Source of the DNA: an uncultured Desulfobacter sp.
Lineage (GTDB): Bacteria > Desulfobacterota > Desulfobacteria > Desulfobacterales > Desulfobacteraceae
Direction: 5' to 3'
NCBI RefSeq assembly: GCF_963664415.1
Contig: NZ_OY761440.1
Span: 1 to 64,000 of the forward strand
DNA: 64,000 nt
Part shown: positions 17,672-27,147 of the stretch, piece by piece
Position numbering within the stretch: position 1 is the stretch's first letter
Layout: each line of letters begins with the position of its first letter
The notes under the pieces: model-generated
The model's database searches: none
Told to the model about the DNA's origin: nothing
What the model saw: the letters and a program-made list of their open reading frames with translations, nothing else
Position numbers and translations under genes: made by a program

Positions 17672-19042
17672 ATGCTCAATTTTCCTGAAACATATGAATT
17701 AATTGTTGGCTTAGGGGCCTGCGGGCTTGCCATGGCCCGGTTTATGAATTGCCGGGGGCACTGCGTCGCGGCCACGGACATCGACGCAACAAAAACAGAT
17801 GAAGCTGCAGCCTTAAAAAACTTAGGTATCCCGGTAATGATCGGCAGCCACACCCATGAGATATTCGACAATGCATCCGTTATTATCCCCAGCCCCGGAA
17901 TCCCCTTAAACATGCCATACATCCAATCTGCCCGAAACAAAGGCGTACCCGTCAAAGGCGAACTGGATATTTTTGCCCGATACAACACCACACCTACCAT
18001 TGCAATCACAGGCACCAACGGGAAAACCACCACCACGGAACTGACAACAGCCATGCTTGAAGCCTCAGGCATCTCCTGCTTCATGGGCGGCAACATCGGC
18101 ACCCCGCTGATGGAATATCTCATAAAGGAGGACCCCAAGGATGTTGTGGTGGCCGAAGTCTCCTCCTTTCAGCTTGATCTTGCTCAAACCTTCAGGCCCC
18201 ATACAGCAGCACTTCTCAACATTGCCGAAGATCACCTGGACCGCTATATAAACTTTCACGCCTATGCCGACTCAAAATGGTCTATTTTTAAGAATATGAC
18301 GGCCAAAGATACGGCCATAATTAACAACTGCATCAACAATTTTTCAACCCGGACCGACGCTATTTGTGCTGAAATTCTAGAATTTTCCTCCACGAAGACT
18401 GTGGCCCGGGGTGCAAGCGTTCACAAAATGGGAATCGATATCCACACCCAAAACGTCAGTGACGCCCTTACCACAGATATATTGGCCGGACTTCCCGGCA
18501 CCCATAACAAAGAAAATGTTGCGGCAGCGGCCCTTGCGGCGCTCAGCTGCGGTGGCACTATTGAAGGTATCAGGCAGGCCTTAAACGAATTTACCCTGTC
18601 GGACCATCGCATCGCCTTTGTCCGGGAGGTTGACGGCGTCCGTTTCTACAACGACTCCAAAGCCACCAACGTGGATGCCGTGCTCCGCGCCCTGGAATCC
18701 TTTGAATCCGGTGTTATCCTTATTCTCGGGGGCAGGGAAAAGGGCCTGGATTTTGCGCCCCTGGCACCCGAAGTTAAAGCCCGGGCCAAGGCGGTTATCG
18801 GCATGGGCGAAGCGGCAGGTCATGTCATGGAAACATTTGAAGGCGTTTGTCCCGCATATTCCTGCCGGGATATGGCCTGCGCAGTAACCAAAGCTGTGTC
18901 CGTTGCAGACAAAGGCAATGTAGTGCTGTTATCTCCGGCCTGTGCAAGTTTTGACCTCTATGCCAATTACAAGGAACGGGGAAAAGATTTTGCCCGCATT
19001 GTCAACCGGCTTGTTTCGGTTCAGGAGGTCTGCCATGGCTGA
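17672..19042 (+). CDS. murD: UDP-MurNAc-L-Ala--D-Glu ligase MurD
   Basis: The 456-residue ligase adds D-glutamate to UDP-MurNAc-L-alanine. The N-terminal Rossmann-like domain begins YELIVGLGACGLAMA, the P-loop is TGTNGKTTTT, and DHRIAFV plus FYNDSKATNVDAV are the usual MurD signatures near the domain 2/3 boundary. SPACASFDLYANYKERG marks the C-terminal domain. It begins three bases after the mraY stop and overlaps ftsW by eight bases. Confidence 0.95.
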   Translation: MLNFPETYELIVGLGACGLAMARFMNCRGHCVAATDIDATKTDEAAALKNLGIPVMIGSHTHEIFDNASVIIPSPGIPLNMPYIQSARNKGVPVKGELDIFARYNTTPTIAITGTNGKTTTTELTTAMLEASGISCFMGGNIGTPLMEYLIKEDPKDVVVAEVSSFQLDLAQTFRPHTAALLNIAEDHLDRYINFHAYADSKWSIFKNMTAKDTAIINNCINNFSTRTDAICAEILEFSSTKTVARGASVHKMGIDIHTQNVSDALTTDILAGLPGTHNKENVAAAALAALSCGGTIEGIRQALNEFTLSDHRIAFVREVDGVRFYNDSKATNVDAVLRALESFESGVILILGGREKGLDFAPLAPEVKARAKAVIGMGEAAGHVMETFEGVCPAYSCRDMACAVTKAVSVADKGNVVLLSPACASFDLYANYKERGKDFARIVNRLVSVQEVCHG

Positions 19043-20189
19043 TACCTTACATGCCGGCAAATACACCCCGGGCCGCCTCCATCCTTTCTTCAGGGAAAAA
19101 ACCATTCTGTTCCCGGTACTTATCCTTGCCTGTATCGGTTTAGCCATGGTCTATTCAGCTTCCTGCTCCATCTCCATGGATGAGCATAATACCCTGTTCT
19201 ACTACCTGAAACGCCAATCCATATTCTTGTTGACAAGCCTATGTATCATGTATGTAACAGCCTCGTTTCCTTACAAATTATACAAAAGCATGGCGTATAT
19301 CATTTTGATTGCCGCCATCGGACTTCTGGTTGCCGTGCTTATCCCGTCTCTTGGCATTAAAGCCAACAATGCCCGGCGCTGGATTGATGTAGGGTTGTTC
19401 GCATTCCAGCCCGCAGAATTTGCCAAGCTTGCCATGATTCTTTTCATGGCCTACTCCCTGTCTAAAAAACAGGAAATCGGAAAACTAAAAGACTTTTCCA
19501 TTGGTGTTGTGCCCCATGCAATCGTGTTTGGCCTGATGGCTTTACTGATCCTGTGCCAGCCCGATTTCGGCACCATTGTGGTATTGGGCATGATCTGCTG
19601 GGGAATGATGTTCGTGGCAGGGGTGCCCTTGCTTTATCTGCTAAGCCCCTTGCCTGTGATCATTCCCATTGTGGCATACTTTCTGGTTTTTAAGGTGAGC
19701 TACCGGCTGGAGCGGATCATGGGATTTCTCAACCCCTGGGAAGATCCCCTGGGCATTGGATTCCAGCTCACCAATTCCCTTAAGGCCTTTGGATCAGGTG
19801 GTCTGTTCGGTAAAGGTGTTGGACTGTCCATGCAGAAAATGCATTTTCTGCCAGAACCCCATACAGATTTTATTTTCTCCATCATCGGCGAGGAACTCGG
19901 CCTCATTGGGGTTATGGGCATCCTGGCGCTTTATGGACTGATCCTCCACACCGGCACCCGCATTGCCCGGCAGTCAGATACCTTTTTCGGGGCCGTAACC
20001 GCCACGGGCATCACGCTGTATCTAGGACTTCAGGTCATCATCAATACGGGCGTGACATTAGGCGTATTGCCCACCAAGGGCCTGACCCTGCCCTTTATTT
20101 CCTATGGCGGGACATCCTTGATCATCAATATGGCAGCCATGGGTATTTTAATGAACATAGGAGCGTCGGCAAATCATGTCAAAAAATAA
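19035..20189 (+). CDS. ftsW: Peptidoglycan glycosyltransferase FtsW
   Basis: This SEDS-family membrane glycosyltransferase works with FtsI at the septum. I start it at ATG 19035 because AGGAGG lies 6 bases upstream (19023-19028); the extension back to 18942 is inside murD. The 384 residues show many membrane helices, IDVGLFAFQPAEFAKLAMI (the conserved P-x-E-x-x-K region), and PEPHTDFIFSIIGEELG and PFISYGGTSL, the most conserved stretches of the family. It overlaps murG by 14 bases. Confidence 0.93.
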   Translation: MADTLHAGKYTPGRLHPFFREKTILFPVLILACIGLAMVYSASCSISMDEHNTLFYYLKRQSIFLLTSLCIMYVTASFPYKLYKSMAYIILIAAIGLLVAVLIPSLGIKANNARRWIDVGLFAFQPAEFAKLAMILFMAYSLSKKQEIGKLKDFSIGVVPHAIVFGLMALLILCQPDFGTIVVLGMICWGMMFVAGVPLLYLLSPLPVIIPIVAYFLVFKVSYRLERIMGFLNPWEDPLGIGFQLTNSLKAFGSGGLFGKGVGLSMQKMHFLPEPHTDFIFSIIGEELGLIGVMGILALYGLILHTGTRIARQSDTFFGAVTATGITLYLGLQVIINTGVTLGVLPTKGLTLPFISYGGTSLIINMAAMGILMNIGASANHVKK

Positions 20190-21312
20190 GCGTGTCATCA
20201 TTGCCGGCGGAAAAACAGGGGGGCATCTCTTCCCGGGCATTGCCGTGGCCCAGACACTAATGGAAAAAGATCCGGCCACAAAGATATTGTTTGTGGGCAC
20301 CAACGCCCCTTTTGAAACCGACACCCTTGACCGGTACGAATTTGCCCATAAGGCAATTATCTCCCGGCCCATCAAGGGGAAAAATATTTTTGCAAAAGCA
20401 TGGTCCGCCGCTCTTGTGGGGCTCAGCCTGGTTCAAGCCATGATAATCATTATTGGGTTCAGGGCCAATTTCATCCTGGGCGTGGGCGGATTTTCATCCT
20501 TTGCCCTGGTGCTTGCCGGACGTATCCTTTTCAGGGACACGGCCATTCATGAGCAGAATGCTTTTCCCGGCATGACCAACCGCATGCTGTCCAAAATCGC
20601 CCGGACCCGGTTTATATCTTTTAAAGAGACAAAGGGCATGCCGGAAAACGACACCACCTTTCTGGTTGGCAACCCGGTACGCCGTCCTTTAAGCAATGAG
20701 GAGGAAAACACCAACACGGATGACACTGTTCTCAAACAGATAACCGAAGATGATTTTCTCATTCTTGTCACCGGAGGCAGCCAAGGCGCAGCCTCCATTA
20801 ACCGGGCTTTCATGGATGCCGTAGAAATGATGAAAGAGATAAGTTCGATTTTCATTATCCACCAGACAGGAAAAAGCGCGGAAGCCGAAATTCGGCAATT
20901 TTATAATGCCGGAGATATCCGTCACAAAGCCTCAGCCTTTTTCTACGATATGCCGGCCATCCAGGACCGGGCAGACCTGGTCATCAGCCGCGCAGGTGCA
21001 GGAACCGTGTCAGAGCTGTGCATCAAGGGCAAGCCCGCCATCCTGGTGCCCTACCCCTACGCGGCAGATGACCACCAAACCGCAAACGCAAAATTTCTGG
21101 CCGACCAGGGTGCCTGCATCATGATTGCGGACAAAGACCTGACAGGTCAAACTTTATTGGCCGCCATTGAGGCGCTGCAACACAACACAAAAAAAAGAGT
21201 ACAAATGGCAGACACCATGAAAGCGCTTGCCATGCCCCACGGCGCAGACCTTATTGCCGACAATATTCTTGGGGCAAATGTTTCAAAAAGGAAAGAAAAT
21301 GTACCAGCATGA
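20176..21312 (+). CDS. murG: UDP-GlcNAc transferase MurG
   Basis: This GT28 enzyme adds GlcNAc to lipid I, forming lipid II on the inner membrane face. The first glycine loop reads AGGKTGGHLFPGIAVA (GGTGGH-like), with GVGGFSSF and HEQNAFPGMTNR in the acceptor domain and GGSQGA and SRAGAGTVSEL in the nucleotide-sugar domain. At 378 residues it is normal or slightly long. It overlaps murC by 14 bases, in keeping with tight coupling. Confidence 0.95.
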   Translation: MSKNKRVIIAGGKTGGHLFPGIAVAQTLMEKDPATKILFVGTNAPFETDTLDRYEFAHKAIISRPIKGKNIFAKAWSAALVGLSLVQAMIIIIGFRANFILGVGGFSSFALVLAGRILFRDTAIHEQNAFPGMTNRMLSKIARTRFISFKETKGMPENDTTFLVGNPVRRPLSNEEENTNTDDTVLKQITEDDFLILVTGGSQGAASINRAFMDAVEMMKEISSIFIIHQTGKSAEAEIRQFYNAGDIRHKASAFFYDMPAIQDRADLVISRAGAGTVSELCIKGKPAILVPYPYAADDHQTANAKFLADQGACIMIADKDLTGQTLLAAIEALQHNTKKRVQMADTMKALAMPHGADLIADNILGANVSKRKENVPA

Positions 21313-22666
21313 TTATCACATACACTTTGTAGGCATCGGCGGCATCGGCATGAGCGGCATTGCCGAGTTGCTGTTAAACCTTGGCTACACCATATCCGGG
21401 TCTGACCTTAAGCTGTCCCACATCACCGACCGGCTCAAGGAAAAAGGCGCACAAATTTATAAAGGGCATGCCAAGGACAATATAAAAGGTGTCAATGTGG
21501 TGGTCACCTCATCGGCCATCTCCTCCCAGAACCCGGAAGTAATCCGGGCAAAAGAGCTGGGGTGTCCTATTATTCCCCGGGCTGAAATGCTGGCGGAATT
21601 AATGCGCATTAAATACGCCATTGCCGTGGCAGGTGCCCATGGCAAGACCTCCACCACCGCCATGATATCCCAGATTCTCAATACTGCAGGACTTGACCCC
21701 ACAGTCATCATCGGCGGCCTGCTCCAGGGGCTGGATACCAATGCCCTTCACGGGTCTGGTGAATTTATTGTGGCCGAGGCAGATGAAAGTGACGGATCAT
21801 TTCTTAAGTATTCCCCGTCCATTGCCACAGTGACAAACATCGACCTGGAGCATCTGGATTTTTACAAAGACATTGAAGATATAAAAGATAAATTTGTCCA
21901 GTTCATCAACTCGGTCCCCTTTTACGGCCTTGCCGTCCTCTGCCTGGACAACCCCCATATACAGGACATTTTACCCAGAATCACGGTGCGGCATATTACC
22001 TACGGCATGACGGCACAGTCGGAACTGCAGGCACGGCACATCCGATTTGAACAAGGCAAATCGTTGTTCAACGTATTCAAGGGCGAACAGGATTTAGGCC
22101 ATATTCTGTTAAACATCGGGGGCCGGCACAATATCCTCAATGCCATGGCCGGCATTGCCACGGGCCTGGAGCTTAACATCCCATTTGACACCATTAAAAA
22201 AGCATTGGAAGAGATCAAAGGCGTAAAACGCCGACTGGAAATCAAAGGAGAAGCCAAGGGTATCACGGTGATGGATGATTACGGACATCACCCCACGGAA
22301 ATCAAGGCCACCTTGACAGCGGTCAGGGACAGCTATCCGGACAAACGGCTGATTGTGGTATTCCAACCCCACAGATACACCAGAACACAGGCATTGTTCC
22401 AGGAATTCACCCGGGCCTTTTACCAGTCCGACGTACTCTTGGTACTGCCCATCTATGCGGCGTCCGAAGCCCCCATTGACGAGGTGGATTCAGAAAAACT
22501 TGTGTCAGGCATAAAAGCCCATGGGCACAAGGATGCCTGCTTTGCCCCGGATTTCACCCAGGCATTGTCCATGATCACCCATAAAGCAAAGCCCGGGGAT
22601 ATGGTACTCACATTAGGGGCAGGAGATGTATACACCCTTGGAGAAAAACTGGTGGAGATTTTGTAA
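21299..22666 (+). CDS. murC: UDP-MurNAc--L-alanine ligase MurC
   Basis: MurC adds L-alanine to UDP-MurNAc, the first peptide step. Start ATG 21299 gives 455 residues beginning MYQHDYHIHFVGIGGIGMSG, the conserved dinucleotide-like loop, and is preceded by an AAGGAAAG ribosome-binding site. The extension to 21227 is murG sequence in another frame. The P-loop is AGAHGKTSTT; EADESDGSF and DDYGHHPTEI are the standard MurC motifs. Confidence 0.95.
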   Translation: MYQHDYHIHFVGIGGIGMSGIAELLLNLGYTISGSDLKLSHITDRLKEKGAQIYKGHAKDNIKGVNVVVTSSAISSQNPEVIRAKELGCPIIPRAEMLAELMRIKYAIAVAGAHGKTSTTAMISQILNTAGLDPTVIIGGLLQGLDTNALHGSGEFIVAEADESDGSFLKYSPSIATVTNIDLEHLDFYKDIEDIKDKFVQFINSVPFYGLAVLCLDNPHIQDILPRITVRHITYGMTAQSELQARHIRFEQGKSLFNVFKGEQDLGHILLNIGGRHNILNAMAGIATGLELNIPFDTIKKALEEIKGVKRRLEIKGEAKGITVMDDYGHHPTEIKATLTAVRDSYPDKRLIVVFQPHRYTRTQALFQEFTRAFYQSDVLLVLPIYAASEAPIDEVDSEKLVSGIKAHGHKDACFAPDFTQALSMITHKAKPGDMVLTLGAGDVYTLGEKLVEIL

Positions 22667-22671
22667 AAAAC

Positions 22672-23610
22672 ATGGTTCTCAGCGATAACATAAAAAACAT
22701 GTTCGCTTCCTTTGCGCTTCAAACGCAAAAGGCCATGGATCGGTACACCAGCTTCAGGGTGGGTGGCCCGGCAGACATTCTGGTGCTGCCCCAAACCGTG
22801 GAGCAGGTGATCGCCCTTGCCAAGACCGCACACAGCGCCCAACTGCCGATTACGATTATCGGGGCTGGAACCAATGTGCTTATTTCGGACAAAGGCATCC
22901 GAGGGCTTGTAATGGTTCTTACCCGGCTGCAACAAAACATTGAGCAGACAGAACCTTCCATAGACACGGTCGACGCCTCACCGGACCGGATCTATTTGAC
23001 GGCACTTGCCGGAGAACCCCTTAATCGCCTTTGCAGATATGCGGCTGACGCCGGTTTGGCCGGTCTGGCGTGGGCAGCCGGAATTCCGGGCACCATTGGC
23101 GGTGCGGTCATGATGAACGCCGGATCCTTTGGCAGCGACATGAGCCGGGTTGTCACAAAAATTGAGGTATTGGACCTTAACACCTTCAAAACGATGGTTT
23201 TGCCGGTAAGCCTTCTTCAATTTTCCTACCGCAAACTTGCCCTTGAGAACAGCATTGTGCTTAAAATCACTATTAGGCTGTCCAGGGCGGACGCCGAAAC
23301 CGTCAGAGATGAATTTAACCGCAACCTCAAAACAAAACAATCCACCCAGCCGGTGTCCCAGGCATCTGCCGGGTGTTTTTTTCAAAACCCCCCGGGCGAT
23401 AAACCGGCCGGCTTTCTCATTGAGCAGGCCGGCATGAAGCGTGCCCGGTGCAACGGGGCCATGGTATCTGATCTGCACGCCAATTTCATTGTCAACCACG
23501 GCAACGCCTGCGCAAGCGATATTCTGAACCTGGCCGACCAGGTAAAGAAAAGCGTATACGAGAAGTTCGGGATTAACCTTAAAGAAGAGGTGAAAACCAT
23601 TGGCGACTAA
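22672..23610 (+). CDS. murB: UDP-N-acetylenolpyruvoylglucosamine reductase MurB
   Basis: This FAD enzyme makes UDP-MurNAc. The 312-residue protein shows TSFRVGGPADILV, GAGTNVLISD, WAAGIPGTIGGAVMMNAGSFG and SAGCFFQNPPGDKPAG. The last contains the SxGCxFxNP pattern with the catalytic serine expected just before GCFF, here SAGCFF, so it is a type I MurB. It begins five bases after murC. No ddl gene lies between it and ftsQ, unlike many dcw clusters. Confidence 0.93.
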   Translation: MVLSDNIKNMFASFALQTQKAMDRYTSFRVGGPADILVLPQTVEQVIALAKTAHSAQLPITIIGAGTNVLISDKGIRGLVMVLTRLQQNIEQTEPSIDTVDASPDRIYLTALAGEPLNRLCRYAADAGLAGLAWAAGIPGTIGGAVMMNAGSFGSDMSRVVTKIEVLDLNTFKTMVLPVSLLQFSYRKLALENSIVLKITIRLSRADAETVRDEFNRNLKTKQSTQPVSQASAGCFFQNPPGDKPAGFLIEQAGMKRARCNGAMVSDLHANFIVNHGNACASDILNLADQVKKSVYEKFGINLKEEVKTIGD

Positions 23611-24499
23611 GAAAAATACCAAAAACCAGTACAAGGTGCAGGGCAAAAAGACCTGGAAACTTAAAACTTTTTTTAGCGGAAAAGCCCTTGGGGGAAAACT
23701 CTTTCTTGTTCTTTTTGTGGGTGCAATGAGTGTGGGTTGCATCTACATGCATGATGCGGTTCTCCAAAGCCCTCTATTTGATGTTAAAACCATTATGATT
23801 GACGGTCTTGACCGGGTAAGCAGAGACGAAGTCCTGGCCCGGACAGGACTTGACAAACCCGGCAACTTTTTTGAACTGCAGCCGGAAAGGCTTGAAAAAA
23901 AGCTGAAGGCACATCCGTGGATTCGCATGGCCATGGTAAAACGAAAGCTTTTATCAACCATTTCTATTAAAATCGAAGAACAGGAACCCTTGGCCATCGT
24001 GAGTATTGAAAACCTTGCGGACATCGTAATTAACGCCCAAGGAGCGCCCTTTAAAGAATATGAACCGGGCAAGGACAATCTAAAGACGTTGCCGGTGATC
24101 TCCGGGGTGGATCTAAGCTTGTCCGACAACACGTATCTGTTCGAAGGAGATTTGTTCAATGCAGTGATGGAAGTTTTAAAAATCAGAGGATTTGGACAAA
24201 TTCAGACTATCTTGGGAGACGAAAACACAGGCATACTCATCAATATATTAAACACATATCCTGATACAAGTTTCACAAAAAATGCCGAGGAGGGGGGGTC
24301 TGAAAACAACACCCTTATTCCGATAAAGCTCGGATTTGAAAAATTTGAAAAAAAACTTGCAAGGGCCAGGCAGATTCAGCGCTATATGGAGACCAACTAT
24401 CCGGATAAAACCATATCGGCCATAGATCTTTTCAGCCTGGAAAAGGTGTTTGTTACAACTGAAGATGCGGCCCAACATACAATAGCAAAGGGGGTTTAA
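23600..24499 (+). CDS. ftsQ: Cell division protein FtsQ
   Basis: This bitopic division protein links FtsW/FtsI to the FtsBL complex. TTG at 23600 (AGAGGTG upstream) overlaps the murB end by 11 bases; no ATG fits better. A basic cytoplasmic tail is followed by a membrane helix near residues 35-52 and a POTRA domain (FDVKTIMIDGLDRVSRDEVL, HPWIRMAMVKRKLLSTISI) and then the FtsQ domain. It has 299 residues. Assignment rests on POTRA plus position directly before ftsA. Confidence 0.88.
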   Translation: MATKKNTKNQYKVQGKKTWKLKTFFSGKALGGKLFLVLFVGAMSVGCIYMHDAVLQSPLFDVKTIMIDGLDRVSRDEVLARTGLDKPGNFFELQPERLEKKLKAHPWIRMAMVKRKLLSTISIKIEEQEPLAIVSIENLADIVINAQGAPFKEYEPGKDNLKTLPVISGVDLSLSDNTYLFEGDLFNAVMEVLKIRGFGQIQTILGDENTGILINILNTYPDTSFTKNAEEGGSENNTLIPIKLGFEKFEKKLARARQIQRYMETNYPDKTISAIDLFSLEKVFVTTEDAAQHTIAKGV

Positions 24500-24500
24500 C

Positions 24501-25727
24501 TTGCAGGGGAACGAAAAATTACTGGTGGGGCTTGACATCGGCACCACCAAAATCTGCGCAGTCGTGGGTGAGATGCTTGAAGATGAGATCAACATCATCG
24601 GCGTTGGCTCTCACCCGTCCACAGGGCTTCGCAAGGGATCCGTGGTCAACATAGAGTCCACAGTGGATTCCATTAAAAAGGCTGTGGAGGAAGCCGAGTT
24701 GATGGCGGACTGCAATATATCTTCGGTGTATGTGGGCATTGCAGGCAACCACATTAAAGGATTTAACAGCCATGGTATCATTGCCATCAAAGGCCGGGAA
24801 ATCACCGAAATGGATGTGGATCGGGTTATTGACGCGGCCAAGGCAGTTGCCATCCCCCCGGACAGGGAAATTCTTCATGTAATCTCACAAGAATTTATTG
24901 TGGATGAAATGACCTCCATTCAGAACCCCGTGGGTATGACTGCCGTGCGCCTGGAAGCCAAAATTCATATCATCACGGGTGCGGTATCTGCCGCGCGCAA
25001 CATTGTCAAGTGCTGCCACAAGGCAGGGCTTGAGGTGTGTGACATTGCCCTTGAATCCCTGGCCTCGGGCTATGCCGTTCTCACCAATGAAGAAAAGGAA
25101 CTTGGCTGCATCCTGGCCGATATGGGCGGCGGAACCACTGACCTGGCACTGTTCAAAGACAACAACTTAAAATTTATTTATGAACTTACCGTGGGCGGCC
25201 ATAACCTGACCAACGATATTTCCGTTGGGCTTCGAACCCCCTTGCCCGAAGCGGAAAAGATTAAGAAAACACATGGGACCTGCATCCCCCAACACGTCAA
25301 GGCCCATGATGTCATTGAGGTACCCGCGGTAGGCGGCAGAGCTCCCAAGCGTCTGCCCAAGGGTATTCTCGCGGAAATCCTGGAACCCCGGGTAGAGGAA
25401 ATATTTGCTCTGCTCAAGCAGGAGCTGTTTTCCAACGGGCTTGAAAACAGCTTTCCCGCCGGCGTTATACTCACCGGCGGCAGCGTTGTCATGGATGGCA
25501 TTGCTGAAATGGCCGAATCCGTTTTCAGCGTACCTGTGCGCATTGGTGAAGCCAACCGTATCGGCGGACTCAAGGATATTGTTAAAAATCCCGCGTACGC
25601 TACCGGCGTTGGGCTTGTGATTTTCGGATCAAAAACAAGCTGCGTCATCCAGGATGTCAAGTCTGATGCCGGCGGGCTTCAGATGATTTTAAAGAAAATG
25701 AAACAATGGTTTAAAAATATTATTTAA
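24501..25727 (+). CDS. ftsA: Cell division protein FtsA
   Basis: This actin-like ATPase tethers FtsZ to the membrane. Start is TTG 24501 behind AAAGGGGG. Visible are LLVGLDIGTTKICAVVGE (phosphate 1), LADMGGGTTDLALF (phosphate 2), GVILTGGSVVMDGI (adenosine motif) and a C-terminal amphipathic helix LKKMKQWFKNII that would serve as membrane anchor. It has 408 residues. ftsQ, ftsA and probably ftsZ form one transcript. Confidence 0.95.
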   Translation: MQGNEKLLVGLDIGTTKICAVVGEMLEDEINIIGVGSHPSTGLRKGSVVNIESTVDSIKKAVEEAELMADCNISSVYVGIAGNHIKGFNSHGIIAIKGREITEMDVDRVIDAAKAVAIPPDREILHVISQEFIVDEMTSIQNPVGMTAVRLEAKIHIITGAVSAARNIVKCCHKAGLEVCDIALESLASGYAVLTNEEKELGCILADMGGGTTDLALFKDNNLKFIYELTVGGHNLTNDISVGLRTPLPEAEKIKKTHGTCIPQHVKAHDVIEVPAVGGRAPKRLPKGILAEILEPRVEEIFALLKQELFSNGLENSFPAGVILTGGSVVMDGIAEMAESVFSVPVRIGEANRIGGLKDIVKNPAYATGVGLVIFGSKTSCVIQDVKSDAGGLQMILKKMKQWFKNII

Positions 25728-25746
25728 ATCTTTACAGGAGGTGGAT

Positions 25747-27066
25747 ATGACTTTTTCTTATGTGGAAAACAACAACACAGCTAAAATTAAGGTCATCGGT
25801 GTCGGCGGGGCCGGTGGCAACGCAGTCAACAATATGATCGATGCCAAGCTTCAGGGTGTTAAATTTATTGTGGCCAACACAGATGCCCAGGCCTTGGAAC
25901 ATTCCAGGGCAGAATCAAAAATCCAGATGGGTGTCCAGCTTACCGAAGGCCTTGGGGCTGGTGCGGATCCAAGCGTAGGCAGAGATGCCGCTTTGGAGAG
26001 CATGGATGAACTGCGTGAATCGCTTGCAGACAGCCACATGGTCTTCATCACCGCCGGATTTGGCGGGGGTACCGGCACAGGAGCCGCACCTGTGATTGCA
26101 GAAATCTGCAAGGATCTTGGTATTCTCACCGTAGCGGTTGCCTCCAAACCCTTTTCCTTTGAGGGCAAAAAACGGGAAAGAGCTGCGCTTGAGGGCCTGG
26201 AAAAACTCCAGGAAATTACAGACACCGTTATCACTATCCCTAACGACCGGCTGCGCGGCATTGCCGGCAAAGGGGCTCGCATGAAAGACATGTTCATCAA
26301 AGCCGATGAGATTTTGCATCACTCTGTTAAAGGCATCACAGACCTGATCATGATGCCCGGTCATGTCAACCTGGATTTTGCCGACGTCAAAACCACCATG
26401 CAAAAAGCTGGCAAGGCGTTGATGGGTATTGGTATCGCCTCTGGAGAAAACCGGGCCACGGAAGCTGCCGAAAGGGCAATTTCCCACCCACTGTTAGAAG
26501 ATGTCTCTGTATCAGGCGCCAAAGGCGTGCTGATGAATATTACATCAAGTTCGGATCTGACCCTTGACGAAATGACCGAAGCCTGCGACCGCATTTATCA
26601 GGAAGTGGGTGACGAAGCGGAAATCATCTGGGGCCAAACCTTTGACGAAGAACTCGGGGATGAAATCCGCATCACCGTTATTGCCACGGGTATCGGTATG
26701 GAAGAGCCGGCATATGCTGAGAATGTGCGCAGATTTGATCCCCAACCCGTCCAGGCCTATGGTCATCAGCCTCAGCAAACAACAGCGGCCGCCAACGGCA
26801 CGTATGGGGTATACGGGGCACAGGCCTATGGGCAAAACACACCGAACATGGGTCAGGCCGCACCCACCGGCCGCCAAGAACCCATTGCCCGGGGCGTTAT
26901 AAGAGACGCCACGGAAGAGGACATGGCCAATTGGGATGAACCGGTGCGACGCGTGGCTCGCCACAAACGAGTGGTAGGAGATGACAACCAGCCCCAGGAT
27001 TACGGCACGGACTATGATAATGACGATCTTGAAATCCCCACTTTTTTAAGACGTAAAGCCGATTAA
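25747..27066 (+). CDS. ftsZ: Cell division protein FtsZ
   Basis: This tubulin-like GTPase forms the division ring. ATG 25747 is chosen because AGGAGG (25736-25742 region) is correctly spaced; GTG 25741 is inside that site. The 439-residue protein shows KVIGVGGAGGNAVNNM, the tubulin signature GGGTGTGAAP, NDRLRGIAGKG and a C-terminal linker rich in Gln, Gly and Tyr that ends in LEIPTFLRRKAD, the peptide that binds FtsA and other partners. The stop codon coincides with the first bases of a dispersed element also found after iorB. Confidence 0.97.
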   Translation: MTFSYVENNNTAKIKVIGVGGAGGNAVNNMIDAKLQGVKFIVANTDAQALEHSRAESKIQMGVQLTEGLGAGADPSVGRDAALESMDELRESLADSHMVFITAGFGGGTGTGAAPVIAEICKDLGILTVAVASKPFSFEGKKRERAALEGLEKLQEITDTVITIPNDRLRGIAGKGARMKDMFIKADEILHHSVKGITDLIMMPGHVNLDFADVKTTMQKAGKALMGIGIASGENRATEAAERAISHPLLEDVSVSGAKGVLMNITSSSDLTLDEMTEACDRIYQEVGDEAEIIWGQTFDEELGDEIRITVIATGIGMEEPAYAENVRRFDPQPVQAYGHQPQQTTAAANGTYGVYGAQAYGQNTPNMGQAAPTGRQEPIARGVIRDATEEDMANWDEPVRRVARHKRVVGDDNQPQDYGTDYDNDDLEIPTFLRRKAD

Positions 27067-27147
27067 CGGCCACGGGCCGACCTGACATGCCATCTACCAG
27101 GCTTAGCCCACAACAAAACTTGAAACATATCTATAACTTACAGAGAG
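27064..27147 (+). repeat. Dispersed 3' element, copy A (after ftsZ)
   Basis: Starting at the ftsZ stop codon, the first 54 bases match copy B (minus strand, 36703 downward) at 47 positions, and the region from AGCCCACAAC on matches copy C near 41,968 at 32 of 42. A conserved hairpin can form: GGGC and CCTG pair with CAGG and GCCC further on. No coding content. It could be a mobile palindromic repeat or a 3'-UTR processing/termination element. Confidence 0.6.
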
